From an uncultured Pelagibacteraceae bacterium (GTDB taxonomy: Bacteria > Pseudomonadota > Alphaproteobacteria > Pelagibacterales > Pelagibacteraceae), in assembly GCA_902606105.1 (NCBI GenBank), contig CACLFK010000002.1, forward strand, positions 43,776 to 107,775: a DNA stretch of 64,000 nucleotides, read 5' to 3'. The notes under the pieces were generated by a model. The model ran no database searches, was not told where the DNA came from, and worked only from the letters and a program-made list of their open reading frames with translations. The position numbers and the translations under genes are program-made. This document shows, one piece after another, positions 17,617 through 25,360 of the stretch; within the stretch, counting starts at the first letter, position 1; every line of letters starts with the position of its first letter.

Positions 17617-18407
17617 TGATCTAAGAGTCTAATTGTTTCATTATTAATAATTGGCTCTATATTGTGCCACAACTTAAATGCTGAAAAAGCTTGATAAACA
17701 AACATTAATTTACCATTTTCATATTTATTTCCTGATTTTTTTCCAGCGTTTAAAAAATATGTTTCACTTGGATTATAAATTACATCATAAAACAATTTAT
17801 TTTTTCCTATGTTAGTAAAATCTAAATTAATTTTATCCTCCTGATTCAATCCCAAACTTGTTGCATTTATTATCACATCAAAATTTGGAACTTTGCCCCA
17901 GTCGATCAATTTAATATTATCAAAAATATTTTTTATTTTCTTTACTTTTTCTTTTGTTCTGTTGCTAACAATAATTTCGGAAGAACCCATTTTCATTGAA
18001 GCGTAAATAATAGAGGGCACAACACCACCTGCACCTAAAATAAAAACTGTTTTATTTTTAAAATCGAAATCTATTTTTTTAATTGCGTATTCAAAACCCT
18101 CTATATCGGTATTATGTCCAAATACTTTTTTATCTTTCAAAAATATTGTGTTTACCGCCTGAGTTTTTTTTGCTTCATCACTTAAATCATCCAAATAAGG
18201 AATCACAGCATTTTTAAAAGGAACTGTAACATTAACACCATTTATGTTACCTTGTTTAACGTCTGAAATTAAACTCTTTAAGTCATTATCATTTAGTTTT
18301 TTTTTATCATATATTGCGTTAAGTCCATTTTGTTTAATCCAATAATTATGCAATTCAGGAGACAAAGAGTGACTTATCGGATTTCCTATTACTACATATT
18401 TTTTCAT
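17613..18407 (-). CDS. aroE: Shikimate dehydrogenase
   Basis: NADPH-dependent reduction of 3-dehydroshikimate to shikimate in aromatic amino acid synthesis. Substrate-binding IGNPISHSLSPELHNYW starts the protein; the catalytic Lys is in NVTVPFKNAV and the Asp in GHNTDIEGF. The NADP Rossmann motif is VFILGAGGVVPSI with NRTKEK; a C-terminal YQAFSAFKLW is also typical. Its 264 residues are normal. It overlaps both neighbours by 4 bp. Confidence 0.97.
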   Translation of the reverse strand: MKKYVVIGNPISHSLSPELHNYWIKQNGLNAIYDKKKLNDNDLKSLISDVKQGNINGVNVTVPFKNAVIPYLDDLSDEAKKTQAVNTIFLKDKKVFGHNTDIEGFEYAIKKIDFDFKNKTVFILGAGGVVPSIIYASMKMGSSEIIVSNRTKEKVKKIKNIFDNIKLIDWGKVPNFDVIINATSLGLNQEDKINLDFTNIGKNKLFYDVIYNPSETYFLNAGKKSGNKYENGKLMFVYQAFSAFKLWHNIEPIINNETIRLLDQ

Positions 18408-18991
18408 CTAATTTCCTTTAAGTATTCTTTGATTTTTTGAATAGGAAGTCCCATTATAGTGTTTTCATCTCCCGTAATTTCTGAAAATAATTTTCTTCCC
18501 TCGCCTTCTATTTGATAAACATTATAAGCATAAAGTGTGTTGTCAGAAATTTTTGCTAAATACATTATTAGTTCTTGTTCAGTAAAATTTTTCATTTTTA
18601 GCTTTGCTTTATCTGTATGATTCCAGATCATTGATCCATTCTTTGATATACAAACGGAGCTAATCAGACAATGTTCTTTACCATTAAGTTTCTTTAGTAT
18701 TAACAATGCCTCTTTTCTATTTTCTGGCTTTGAAATTAATTCTCCCTCCAAATCAATTACACTGTCAGCGCCCAACACAAATTGGTCATGATTTTTTAAA
18801 CTTACTTTGTTGGCTTTCAATTCAGCCAAATTTTTTGAGATAATTTCAGGTGTAGCCTTTTCATTTAAGAGACTTTGTTTCACCATGTCCTCATCCACAT
18901 TTGAAGGTATGACATCACAAAATATTTCGTTTTTGTCTAAAATATTTTTTCTAACCTTGCTCTTAGATGCTAAAATTATATTATTTAACAT
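18404..18991 (-). CDS. maf: Maf-family nucleoside triphosphate pyrophosphatase
   Basis: House-cleaning enzyme that hydrolyses non-canonical or modified NTPs; overexpression of family members blocks septation. The N-terminal motif ILASKSKVRKNIL is a diverged form of the usual ASxSPRR pattern, having KV where PR is common. The conserved VLGADSVIDLEGELISKPENRKEALLILKKLNGKEH and a C-terminal MGLPIQKIKEYL are clear. It has 195 residues. Which Maf subtype (dTTP/UTP or m7GTP) cannot be decided by eye. Confidence 0.93.
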   Translation of the reverse strand: MLNNIILASKSKVRKNILDKNEIFCDVIPSNVDEDMVKQSLLNEKATPEIISKNLAELKANKVSLKNHDQFVLGADSVIDLEGELISKPENRKEALLILKKLNGKEHCLISSVCISKNGSMIWNHTDKAKLKMKNFTEQELIMYLAKISDNTLYAYNVYQIEGEGRKLFSEITGDENTIMGLPIQKIKEYLKEIR

Positions 18992-19808
18992 TATTTGAAT
19001 ATATTTCGTGTATTTTGATGATAGATGCAGCTGTTTCTTCTACTGATTTTCTAGTAACGTCAATAACAGGCCAATTATATTTTTTAAAAGTTTTTTTCGC
19101 TTTTACAACCTCGTCTCTGATATCATCAAGATTGGTATAATTTGTATTATCATTCTCTTTAAGAGAATTCATTCTGTTTTTTCTTAAATCGACCAATCTT
19201 TCTGGCTCTGTGCTTAAACCGACAACGCATGTAAATTGTGGATTTTGTTTTAATTTTTCAGGCAACGAATTTTCATTGACTAGGGGTATATTTGATGTTT
19301 TAAAACCTTTGTTTGCAAGATAGATAGAAGTTGGAGTTTTGCTAGTTCTACTAACCCCTACTAATATGATGTCTGACTTATCAATCTCATTGACTAAATT
19401 TCCATCATCATGATTCATTGTAAATTGTATAGCCTCTATTCTATCATAATATTCTTCATTTAAGATATGTTGACCGCTAGGCTCGTGGGAAGCCTTTTGA
19501 TTTAAAATTTTTGAGAAATTTAAAATAAGGTTTCCCAGAACTCCAAAACAAGGAATTTTTTTATCGTTACTTATATTAGCTAAATATTTAGCAAGATTAT
19601 TATCCACAATTGTATATAAGATTATTGAATTTTTTTTGCTTTGTGCGTCTTCTAAAATTTTTAAAATTTGATTTTCTGTTCTAGTAAAAGAATATGAGTG
19701 AATTTTATATTCAATATTTTTAAATTGTGCTTTAAGTGCTAAAAAAATTCTCTCTAGAGTTTCACCAGTTGAATCTGATATTAAATATATCTGATATGTA
19801 TTAATCAT
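18981..19808 (-). CDS. ppsR: Pyruvate phosphate dikinase / PEP synthase regulatory protein (DUF299)
   Basis: A bifunctional kinase/pyrophosphorylase that switches PEP synthase or PPDK by phosphorylating a Thr next to the catalytic His. The 275 residues show the family start YLISDSTGETLERI, the P-loop-like GVSRTSKTPTSIYLANKG, and a C-terminal PVIDVTRKSVEETAASII. The target enzyme is not in this window. It is the first gene of a minus-strand run starting at the candidate origin, and overlaps maf by 11 bp. Confidence 0.93.
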   Translation of the reverse strand: MINTYQIYLISDSTGETLERIFLALKAQFKNIEYKIHSYSFTRTENQILKILEDAQSKKNSIILYTIVDNNLAKYLANISNDKKIPCFGVLGNLILNFSKILNQKASHEPSGQHILNEEYYDRIEAIQFTMNHDDGNLVNEIDKSDIILVGVSRTSKTPTSIYLANKGFKTSNIPLVNENSLPEKLKQNPQFTCVVGLSTEPERLVDLRKNRMNSLKENDNTNYTNLDDIRDEVVKAKKTFKKYNWPVIDVTRKSVEETAASIIKIHEIYSNNVK

Positions 19809-19856
19809 GAAAAAATTGTAAATAAATATGTATTATTCTAATAAAATTGCTCAATT

Positions 19857-19982
19857 TAAGTTTTATGTAATTACACTTGTAAAATGAAAGTTTTATTAAC
19901 AATAATAATAAATTCAATTAAACAATACATGAATGTTAATAAAGGTCAAAAAAGCCTCATTTTTATAAGTTTTATTTAATTA
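19857..19982. repeat. Direct and inverted repeats within the candidate origin
   Basis: TAAGTTTTATGTAATTA (19857-19873) recurs as TAAGTTTTATTTAATTA (19966-19982), 16 of 17 positions identical and 109 bp apart. Between them, TTTATTAACA (19892-19901) and TGTTAATAAA (19934-19943) form a perfect 10-bp inverted pair. The nested arrangement resembles an origin or a regulatory region, although low complexity makes some matching likely by chance. Confidence 0.55.
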
Positions 19983-20068
19983 AAGATGTGGTTAAAAAGT
20001 GAATATAATGTTTAAAATTAATAATCATCATAATCCACAGGACATAAAACTAATACAATAATTATATA

Positions 20069-20074
20069 TATAAT
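20069..20074 (+). promoter_or_regulatory. Candidate -10 box for hemE
   Basis: TATAAT ends 6 nt before the hemE ATG, so a transcript from it would start at the start codon. No good -35 was found, and the site lies in an AT-only run, so support is weak. Confidence 0.35.
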
Positions 20075-20080
20075 TTTTAT

Positions 20081-21082
20081 ATGACCCCATTACACGAAGT
20101 AATTATAAATAATAAAACAAGTATAAAACCTGTGTGGATAATGAGGCAAGCTGGTAGATATTTACCAGAATTTAGAGAGATAAGAAAAAATAACCCAAAT
20201 TTTATTGAATTGTGCTTAAATGATAAATTATCTTCAAAAATTACACTTCAGCCAATAAGAAGATTTAGTTTAGATGCTGCAATAATATTTTCTGATATTT
20301 TAATGTTACCTTACGGATTAAATCAAAAAGTCGAGTTTAAAAAAAATTTTGGTCCAGTGCTTGGTAATTTAGATATTACTGCAATGTCAAAGATAGATGA
20401 TATAGATTTTGTAGAGAAAATTTATCCGGTATATAAGGCTATAAAATTTGTAAGTTCAGAAATGAATTTAACAAATAAAAATACAATTGGTTTTGTAGGT
20501 GCACCTTGGACATTACTTGTTTATATGATCAACCAACAATCACCCAAAAAAAGTGTAAAAAAAAATTTTTTTGATGATGAATATTTAATAAATAGAATAT
20601 TATTAATCATAGAAAAATTTTTAAAAGTTCACATTAGAAATCAAGTTGAAAATGGCGCTAATGTGATACAAATATTTGATAGTTGGGCTGGATTGTTAGA
20701 GGAAAGAGATTATCCAAATTACATTTATACACCTACTTTAAATTTAGTAAATTTTGTAAAGTCATTAAATGTTCCGGTAATTTGTTTTCCAAGGGAAATC
20801 AAAAATTATAAAGAATTTTGTGAAATAGTTAAACCTGATGCAATTAGTATTGATTACAATGTTGATCCTTTATTCATCAGAAAAAATATAAAGATACCTG
20901 TTCAAGGTGGATTGGATCCAAAAATTTTGTTAACCGATCAAGAAAATCTAAAAAAACAGACCAAGAAATATTTGGATATATTTAAAGATCATCCATATAT
21001 TTTTAATCTTGGCCACGGTATTTTGCCTGAGACCAATATAGAAATGGTCGAATGTTTAATAAAGACCATACAGGATTTTTAA
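20081..21082 (+). CDS. hemE: Uroporphyrinogen decarboxylase
   Basis: Converts uroporphyrinogen III to coproporphyrinogen III in heme synthesis. The signature PVWIMRQAGRYLPEFREIR is at residues ~18-36. The catalytic Asp region is AAIIFSDILMLPYGL, and FVGAPWTLLVYMI, QIFDSWAGLL and FNLGHGILPET are all conserved. It has 333 residues. It begins a heme operon hemE-hemH-hemJ. The codons of the PVWIM motif contain an exact DnaA box (20133-20141). Confidence 0.98.
   Translation: MTPLHEVIINNKTSIKPVWIMRQAGRYLPEFREIRKNNPNFIELCLNDKLSSKITLQPIRRFSLDAAIIFSDILMLPYGLNQKVEFKKNFGPVLGNLDITAMSKIDDIDFVEKIYPVYKAIKFVSSEMNLTNKNTIGFVGAPWTLLVYMINQQSPKKSVKKNFFDDEYLINRILLIIEKFLKVHIRNQVENGANVIQIFDSWAGLLEERDYPNYIYTPTLNLVNFVKSLNVPVICFPREIKNYKEFCEIVKPDAISIDYNVDPLFIRKNIKIPVQGGLDPKILLTDQENLKKQTKKYLDIFKDHPYIFNLGHGILPETNIEMVECLIKTIQDF
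20133..20141 (-). promoter_or_regulatory. Exact DnaA-box match inside hemE
   Basis: TGTGGATAA on the plus strand is the reverse complement of TTATCCACA. It lies 52 bp inside hemE, in codons for the conserved V-W-I, so protein constraint explains part of it. Its closeness to the candidate origin makes a binding role possible. Confidence 0.45.
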
Positions 21083-22081
21083 ATGAAAACCGACAGTAAT
21101 CATCCGCTTATAAAATTTGGGAAAACTGGTGTTCTTATTATTAATCTAGGGACTCCTGACTCTACAAGTTGGTTTGATATTCGAAAATATTTAAAAGAAT
21201 TTTTATCAGACAAGAGAGTTATAGAAGTTAATCCTATAATTTGGAAAATAGTTTTAAATCTATTTATTTTAACTTTTAGACCATCTAAAACAGCAAAAGC
21301 TTATAAAGAAATTTGGATGCGAAATGAAAACATGTCCCCTCTTTTATACTATACAAAAAAGCAAAACGAAAAAATCTCTAAGCTTATAACAAAAGAAAAT
21401 TTAATAATGGATTTTGCTATGAGGTATGGAAATCCAAGCATTAAAAATAAAATTTATAAACTTCAGGAGCAAGGTTGCGAAAATTTAGTCATATTACCTC
21501 TCTATCCACAATATGCAGCAGCAACAACTGCAACAGTGTGTGATGAAGTTTATAGAACCTTGATGAAAATGAGGTGGCAACCTTCTTTAAAAATAATTTC
21601 TCATTATGAGTCAGATCCGCTTTATATCGATGCACTAGTTAATTCTATTAATAAGAAGATTAGTGAAATAAATTGGAAGCCAGATTTAATAATCGCCTCG
21701 TATCACGGAATACCTAAAAAATATTTTGATAAGGGTGATCCTTATCATTGTTATTGTCATAAAACGACCAGGCTTATTTCTGAAAAATTTAACTCTATTG
21801 AAATAAAAACTACATTCCAGTCTAGATTTGGACCTCAAGAGTGGTTACAACCTTACACAGACAAGACCTTAGATAGTTTACCAGGAGAGGGAAAGAAGAA
21901 TATCCTTGTAATCTGCCCTGGATTTTCTTCTGACTGTGTAGAAACCTTAGAGGAAATTTTAATTCAAGGTAAAGAGAGCTTTTTAAATTCTGGAGGTGAA
22001 AATTTTGACATGGTCCCATGCCTAAATGATAACGATGATCATATAGTTTTATTAAAATCTTTAATTGAAAAAAATATTTAA
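21083..22081 (+). CDS. hemH: Ferrochelatase
   Basis: Inserts Fe(II) into protoporphyrin IX, the last step of heme synthesis, at the inner membrane. GVLIINLGTPDS near the N terminus, the metal-site ASYHGIPKKYFDKGDPYHCYC, FQSRFGPQEWLQPYTD and the C-terminal LVICPGFSSDCVETLEEI are all family motifs. Its 332 residues are typical. It starts directly after the hemE stop (TAA-ATG), so the two are cotranscribed. Confidence 0.97.
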   Translation: MKTDSNHPLIKFGKTGVLIINLGTPDSTSWFDIRKYLKEFLSDKRVIEVNPIIWKIVLNLFILTFRPSKTAKAYKEIWMRNENMSPLLYYTKKQNEKISKLITKENLIMDFAMRYGNPSIKNKIYKLQEQGCENLVILPLYPQYAAATTATVCDEVYRTLMKMRWQPSLKIISHYESDPLYIDALVNSINKKISEINWKPDLIIASYHGIPKKYFDKGDPYHCYCHKTTRLISEKFNSIEIKTTFQSRFGPQEWLQPYTDKTLDSLPGEGKKNILVICPGFSSDCVETLEEILIQGKESFLNSGGENFDMVPCLNDNDDHIVLLKSLIEKNI

Positions 22082-22084
22082 AAG

Positions 22085-22519
22085 ATGAACACTTATTTAT
22101 TATTCAAATCTTTGCATTTGATAGCAGTTATTTCATGGCTGGCTGGCCTTCTATATTTACCAAGAATTTTTGTTTATCATGCAGAAAGTAATTCTGATAC
22201 AAATATTTCTGAAATCTTTAAAACGATGGAAAGAAAACTTTACTTTTACATAATGACTCCAGCTATGACTTTATCGTGGTTGTTTGGACTTTTGCTTATT
22301 CATAGCATCGGTTTCCAACAGCTTAGTCAAACTTGGATGCTATTAAAGTTGCTATTTGTAATTATTCTTACTTTGTACCACTTTTATTTGGGTAAGTTAC
22401 TTGGTCAGTTCAAGACAGACAGTAACAGACATTCTCACAAGTTTTATCGTTATATAAACGAAATACCCACAATATTGCTGATTTTGATCATTTTTGTTGT
22501 TATTTTTAAACCAATCTAG
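22085..22519 (+). CDS. hemJ: Protoporphyrinogen oxidase HemJ
   Basis: A 144-residue membrane protein with about four transmembrane helices. The first helix pair contains HLIAVISWLAGLLYLPRIFVYH, with the conserved His and Arg that bind heme in the HemJ (UPF0093) family, and the second carries YFYIMTPAMTLSWLFGLLLI. HemJ oxidises protoporphyrinogen IX. Position right after hemH, 3 bp away, means three consecutive late heme steps are encoded together. No other protoporphyrinogen oxidase is visible here. Confidence 0.92.
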   Translation: MNTYLLFKSLHLIAVISWLAGLLYLPRIFVYHAESNSDTNISEIFKTMERKLYFYIMTPAMTLSWLFGLLLIHSIGFQQLSQTWMLLKLLFVIILTLYHFYLGKLLGQFKTDSNRHSHKFYRYINEIPTILLILIIFVVIFKPI

Positions 22520-22521
22520 GG

Positions 22522-22551
22522 TTGAAAAAAAACAAAGAGAATATATATTAT
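22522..22551 (+). promoter_or_regulatory. Sigma-70-type promoter of rho
   Basis: TTGAAA, 18-bp spacer, TATTAT (5/6). The predicted transcription start is near 22558, about 28 nt before the rho ATG, immediately beside a 16-bp palindrome (22559-22574). Confidence 0.55.
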
Positions 22552-22558
22552 TTATACC

Positions 22559-22574
22559 TGATAAGTCCTTATCA
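22559..22574. promoter_or_regulatory. Palindrome at the rho transcription start
   Basis: TGATAAG-TC-CTTATCA has 7-bp perfect arms and a 2-nt centre. It begins at the predicted transcription start of rho, a position suited to an operator. As RNA the 2-nt loop is too tight for all pairs. No regulator is known to me for this sequence. Confidence 0.45.
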
Positions 22575-22585
22575 AAAATTAAATC

Positions 22586-23854
22586 ATGAACATTCAAGAA
22601 TTAAAATTAAAATCATCTGAACAGCTTATTACTCAGGCAGAAGAGCTTGGTATTGAAAATGCAAGTACTTTAAGAAAACAAGAGATTCTTTTTGCTATCT
22701 TGAAGAAAGTTGCTGAGAAAGAAGAAATTACTGGAGTAGGAGTTTTACAATTATTACAGGATGGATTTGGTTTTTTAAGAGCAATGGAATCAAATTATTT
22801 ACCTGGTCCAGATGATATATACGTTAGCCCAAGTCAGATTAGAAAATTTGGATTAAGAACAGGTGATACAGTGGAAGGACCTGTTAGAGCACCAAAAGAA
22901 GGTGAAAGATATTTTGCATTGCTTCAAGTCAGTAAAATTAATTTTGAAGAGCCAGAAAAAGCAAGACACAAAATTGCATTTGATAACCTTACACCACTTT
23001 ATCCTGATAAGCAGTTAGTTATGGAAGTTGAAACCACTAAAGTTGAGAAGAAACCAGACTTAACACCAAGACTGATTGATTTGGTTAGTCCGATTGGTAA
23101 AGGACAAAGATCTATAATAATTTCACCTCCTAAAGCTGGTAAAACTATGATTTTACAGAGTATTGCTAACTCTATAGCGAAAAATTATCCAGAGTGTTAT
23201 TTAATTGTATTGCTAATTGATGAACGTCCAGAAGAAGTAACAGACATGCAAAGAACAGTAAAAGGTGAAGTAATTAGCTCAACTTTTGATGAACCTGCTC
23301 AAAGACATGTTGCTGTAGCTGAGATGGTTATCGAAAAGGCAAAAAGATTAACTGAACACAAAAAAGATGTAGTTATACTTTTAGACTCAATAACAAGATT
23401 GGGAAGAGCTTACAACGCTGTCATACCAAGTTCAGGAAAAGTTCTAACAGGTGGTGTTGACGCTAATGCACTCCAAAGACCAAAAAGATTTTTTGGTGCA
23501 GCCAGAAATATTGAAGAAGGAGGTTCTTTAACAATTATCTCAACTGCTTTGATTGATACTGGAAGTAGAATGGACGAAGTAATTTTTGAGGAATTTAAAG
23601 GAACTGGTAATAGCGAAACAGTTCTTGATAGAAAAATTGCGGATAAAAGAATTTACCCAGCAATTGATATAACAAAATCAGGCACAAGAAGAGAAGAATT
23701 ATTATTTGACAAAAATGATCTTCAAAAAATGAATGTCTTAAGAAGAATTATAGCACCTATGGGAACTATGGATGCTATAGAGTTTATCAATTCAAAATTA
23801 AAAGACACAAAAAATAATTCAGAGTTTTTTAACTCCATGAATAAACCTGCCTAA
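22586..23854 (+). CDS. rho: Transcription termination factor Rho
   Basis: Hexameric RNA helicase that terminates transcription. An N-terminal helical and cold-shock RNA-binding domain (~1-125: [47 protein letters not shown]) precedes the ATPase core. The core has Walker [16 protein letters not shown], Walker [18 protein letters not shown], and the R-loop/Q-loop region [19 protein letters not shown]. Its 422 residues are close to E. coli Rho, with no insertion. It has its own promoter between hemJ and itself. Confidence 0.98.
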   Translation: MNIQELKLKSSEQLITQAEELGIENASTLRKQEILFAILKKVAEKEEITGVGVLQLLQDGFGFLRAMESNYLPGPDDIYVSPSQIRKFGLRTGDTVEGPVRAPKEGERYFALLQVSKINFEEPEKARHKIAFDNLTPLYPDKQLVMEVETTKVEKKPDLTPRLIDLVSPIGKGQRSIIISPPKAGKTMILQSIANSIAKNYPECYLIVLLIDERPEEVTDMQRTVKGEVISSTFDEPAQRHVAVAEMVIEKAKRLTEHKKDVVILLDSITRLGRAYNAVIPSSGKVLTGGVDANALQRPKRFFGAARNIEEGGSLTIISTALIDTGSRMDEVIFEEFKGTGNSETVLDRKIADKRIYPAIDITKSGTRREELLFDKNDLQKMNVLRRIIAPMGTMDAIEFINSKLKDTKNNSEFFNSMNKPA

Positions 23855-23875
23855 CAAATTAAATTTAATTTAAGT

Positions 23876-23905
23876 TTTACAGCAGCATAAATTTGAAGTT
23901 ATAAT
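23876..23905 (+). promoter_or_regulatory. Sigma-70-type promoter of mnmE
   Basis: TTTACA (5/6), 18-bp spacer, TATAAT (6/6). The -10 ends 6 nt before the ATG at 23912, so transcription should start at the A of the start codon and give a leaderless mRNA. Confidence 0.6.
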
Positions 23906-23913
23906 CTTCAAAT
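23891..23913. repeat. Inverted repeat enclosing the mnmE -10 box
   Basis: ATTTGAAG-ttataat-CTTCAAAT has perfect 8-bp arms. The TATAAT lies inside the centre and the right arm runs into the start codon, so a protein bound here would block polymerase. Chance is possible but the arms contain G-C pairs. Confidence 0.5.
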
Positions 23914-25243
23914 GACAATTTATGCTTTATCCAGTGGACCAGGAATATCAGGTATAGCCGTTGTAAGAATTTCAGGCGAAGATACTTCCAAAGCGATAGA
24001 GCTAATGACCGGTAAGGGTTTACCCAGGCCAAGAGTGGCAACACTCAGAAAAATCAACAAAATCAACACTTCTGAGCTTATAGATGAAGGTCTAATATTA
24101 TGGTTTCCTGGCCCTGAGAGCTACACAGGTGAGGATATGGCCGAAATACAAGTGCATGGCAGTAAAGCTGTAATAGATGCCTTACATACCAACATATCGA
24201 AAATTAAAAATTGTCGTCTAGCTGAGCCTGGAGAATTCACAAAGCTTGCATTTCAAAATGGCAAAATAAATTTACTAAAAGCAGAGAGTGTTGCTGATTT
24301 AATTTCATCGGAAACTGAAATTCAAAGACAGCAAGCAATTAAAATAATGAATGGTCGATCAGCAGACCAATTTAATTTTTTAAGAGAAAAATTATTAAAA
24401 ATTTTATCCCATGTTGAAGCCAAAATAGATTTTCCTGATGAAGATTTGCCAAAGGATATTTTAAATGAAATTAAAAAAAGTTCAGATGAAGTTTTAAAAA
24501 AAATAGAAAAAATTTTGGACGATCAAAAAGTTGGAGAGATAATTAGGGAAGGATTTAAAATTGCTATTCTTGGACCTACTAATGCAGGCAAGTCTAGCTT
24601 GCTCAATCATTTGTCGAACAGAGATGTTGCAATTGTATCTGAAATTGCAGGAACGACTAGAGATGTAATTGAAACTCATCTTAATATTGACGGTTACCCA
24701 GTTATAGTTTCGGATACCGCTGGTATAAGAGAATCTAAAGACGAAATTGAAAAAAAAGGTATAAAATTATCACTTCGTAGAGCAGAAGAAGCAGACCTTA
24801 AGCTAGTAGTTGTAGATGCTAAAAACCTTGAATTTACTGATGTTTTGAGGAGATTATTAGATAAAAATGCCATTTTAGTGATTAATAAATCAGATCTTTT
24901 AGAAGAAGACATTGATCCTGAAATAAAAAAAATTAATCATGTTCTAATTTCAATCAAGGATAATTCAAATATTGATGAATTAATTTTGAATATAAAAAAT
25001 AATTTAAAAAATAAATTTATAACAAGTGATGATATTCTAATTACTAGAGAGCGGCACAGACAACATCTTCAACAATGTTTAGATCATTTAAAAAACTTTA
25101 ATCAAAAAAAAGAAATTGAAGATTTTGATAAAGCGGCTGAGGATTTAAGATTAGCTACGAGGCATCTCGGAATGATTGTTGGAAAAGTTGATGTAGATGA
25201 GATATTAGGCAGTATTTTCAACGATTTTTGTATAGGTAAATAA
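23912..25243 (+). CDS. mnmE: tRNA modification GTPase MnmE
   Basis: With MnmG it builds the 5-(carboxymethyl)aminomethyl group on wobble uridines of tRNAs. N-terminal folate-binding domain (~1-115; SSGPGISGIAVVRISG, VHGSKAVID), helical domain, then an inserted Ras-like G domain with G1 GPTNAGKSSLLN, G2 GTTRDV, G3 DTAGIRES and G4 NKSD. It ends in the required C-terminal CIGK motif with the catalytic Cys. Its 443 residues are normal. mnmG follows after 117 bp. Confidence 0.98.
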   Translation: MTIYALSSGPGISGIAVVRISGEDTSKAIELMTGKGLPRPRVATLRKINKINTSELIDEGLILWFPGPESYTGEDMAEIQVHGSKAVIDALHTNISKIKNCRLAEPGEFTKLAFQNGKINLLKAESVADLISSETEIQRQQAIKIMNGRSADQFNFLREKLLKILSHVEAKIDFPDEDLPKDILNEIKKSSDEVLKKIEKILDDQKVGEIIREGFKIAILGPTNAGKSSLLNHLSNRDVAIVSEIAGTTRDVIETHLNIDGYPVIVSDTAGIRESKDEIEKKGIKLSLRRAEEADLKLVVVDAKNLEFTDVLRRLLDKNAILVINKSDLLEEDIDPEIKKINHVLISIKDNSNIDELILNIKNNLKNKFITSDDILITRERHRQHLQQCLDHLKNFNQKKEIEDFDKAAEDLRLATRHLGMIVGKVDVDEILGSIFNDFCIGK

Positions 25244-25360
25244 TAATGAATTTATCTGTATTTTTTGCTGTTTTTGACCATAAATCGTTAGTATTCAACA
25301 CTTATTTGCTAAAAGTAAGAGGTATCTTGTAAATAAAATAATCAGTTATAAGTTTAGCTG

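Larger units (their letters stand above)
19809..20080. other. Candidate chromosomal replication origin (oriC)
   Basis: This 272-bp gap is the longest non-coding stretch in the window and divides genes transcribed leftward (ppsR to dnaQ) from genes transcribed rightward (hemE to parB). In Caulobacter and Rickettsia the origin lies beside hemE. Sites one mismatch from TTATNCACA are TTATTAACA (19893-19901), its inverse TGTTAATAA (19934-19942), TGTGGTTAA (19987-19995) and TAATCCACA (20031-20039). An AT-only run at about 20056-20080 could be the unwinding element. No plausible ORF was seen here. Without a skew plot the call remains an inference. Confidence 0.6.

Noticed and set aside
25246-25332. 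28-codon ORF (MNLSVFFAVFDHKSL...) in the mnmE-mnmG spacer
   Set aside because: No lipobox, no clear ribosome-binding site and no fit with the neighbouring stops and starts; a chance ORF is more likely.
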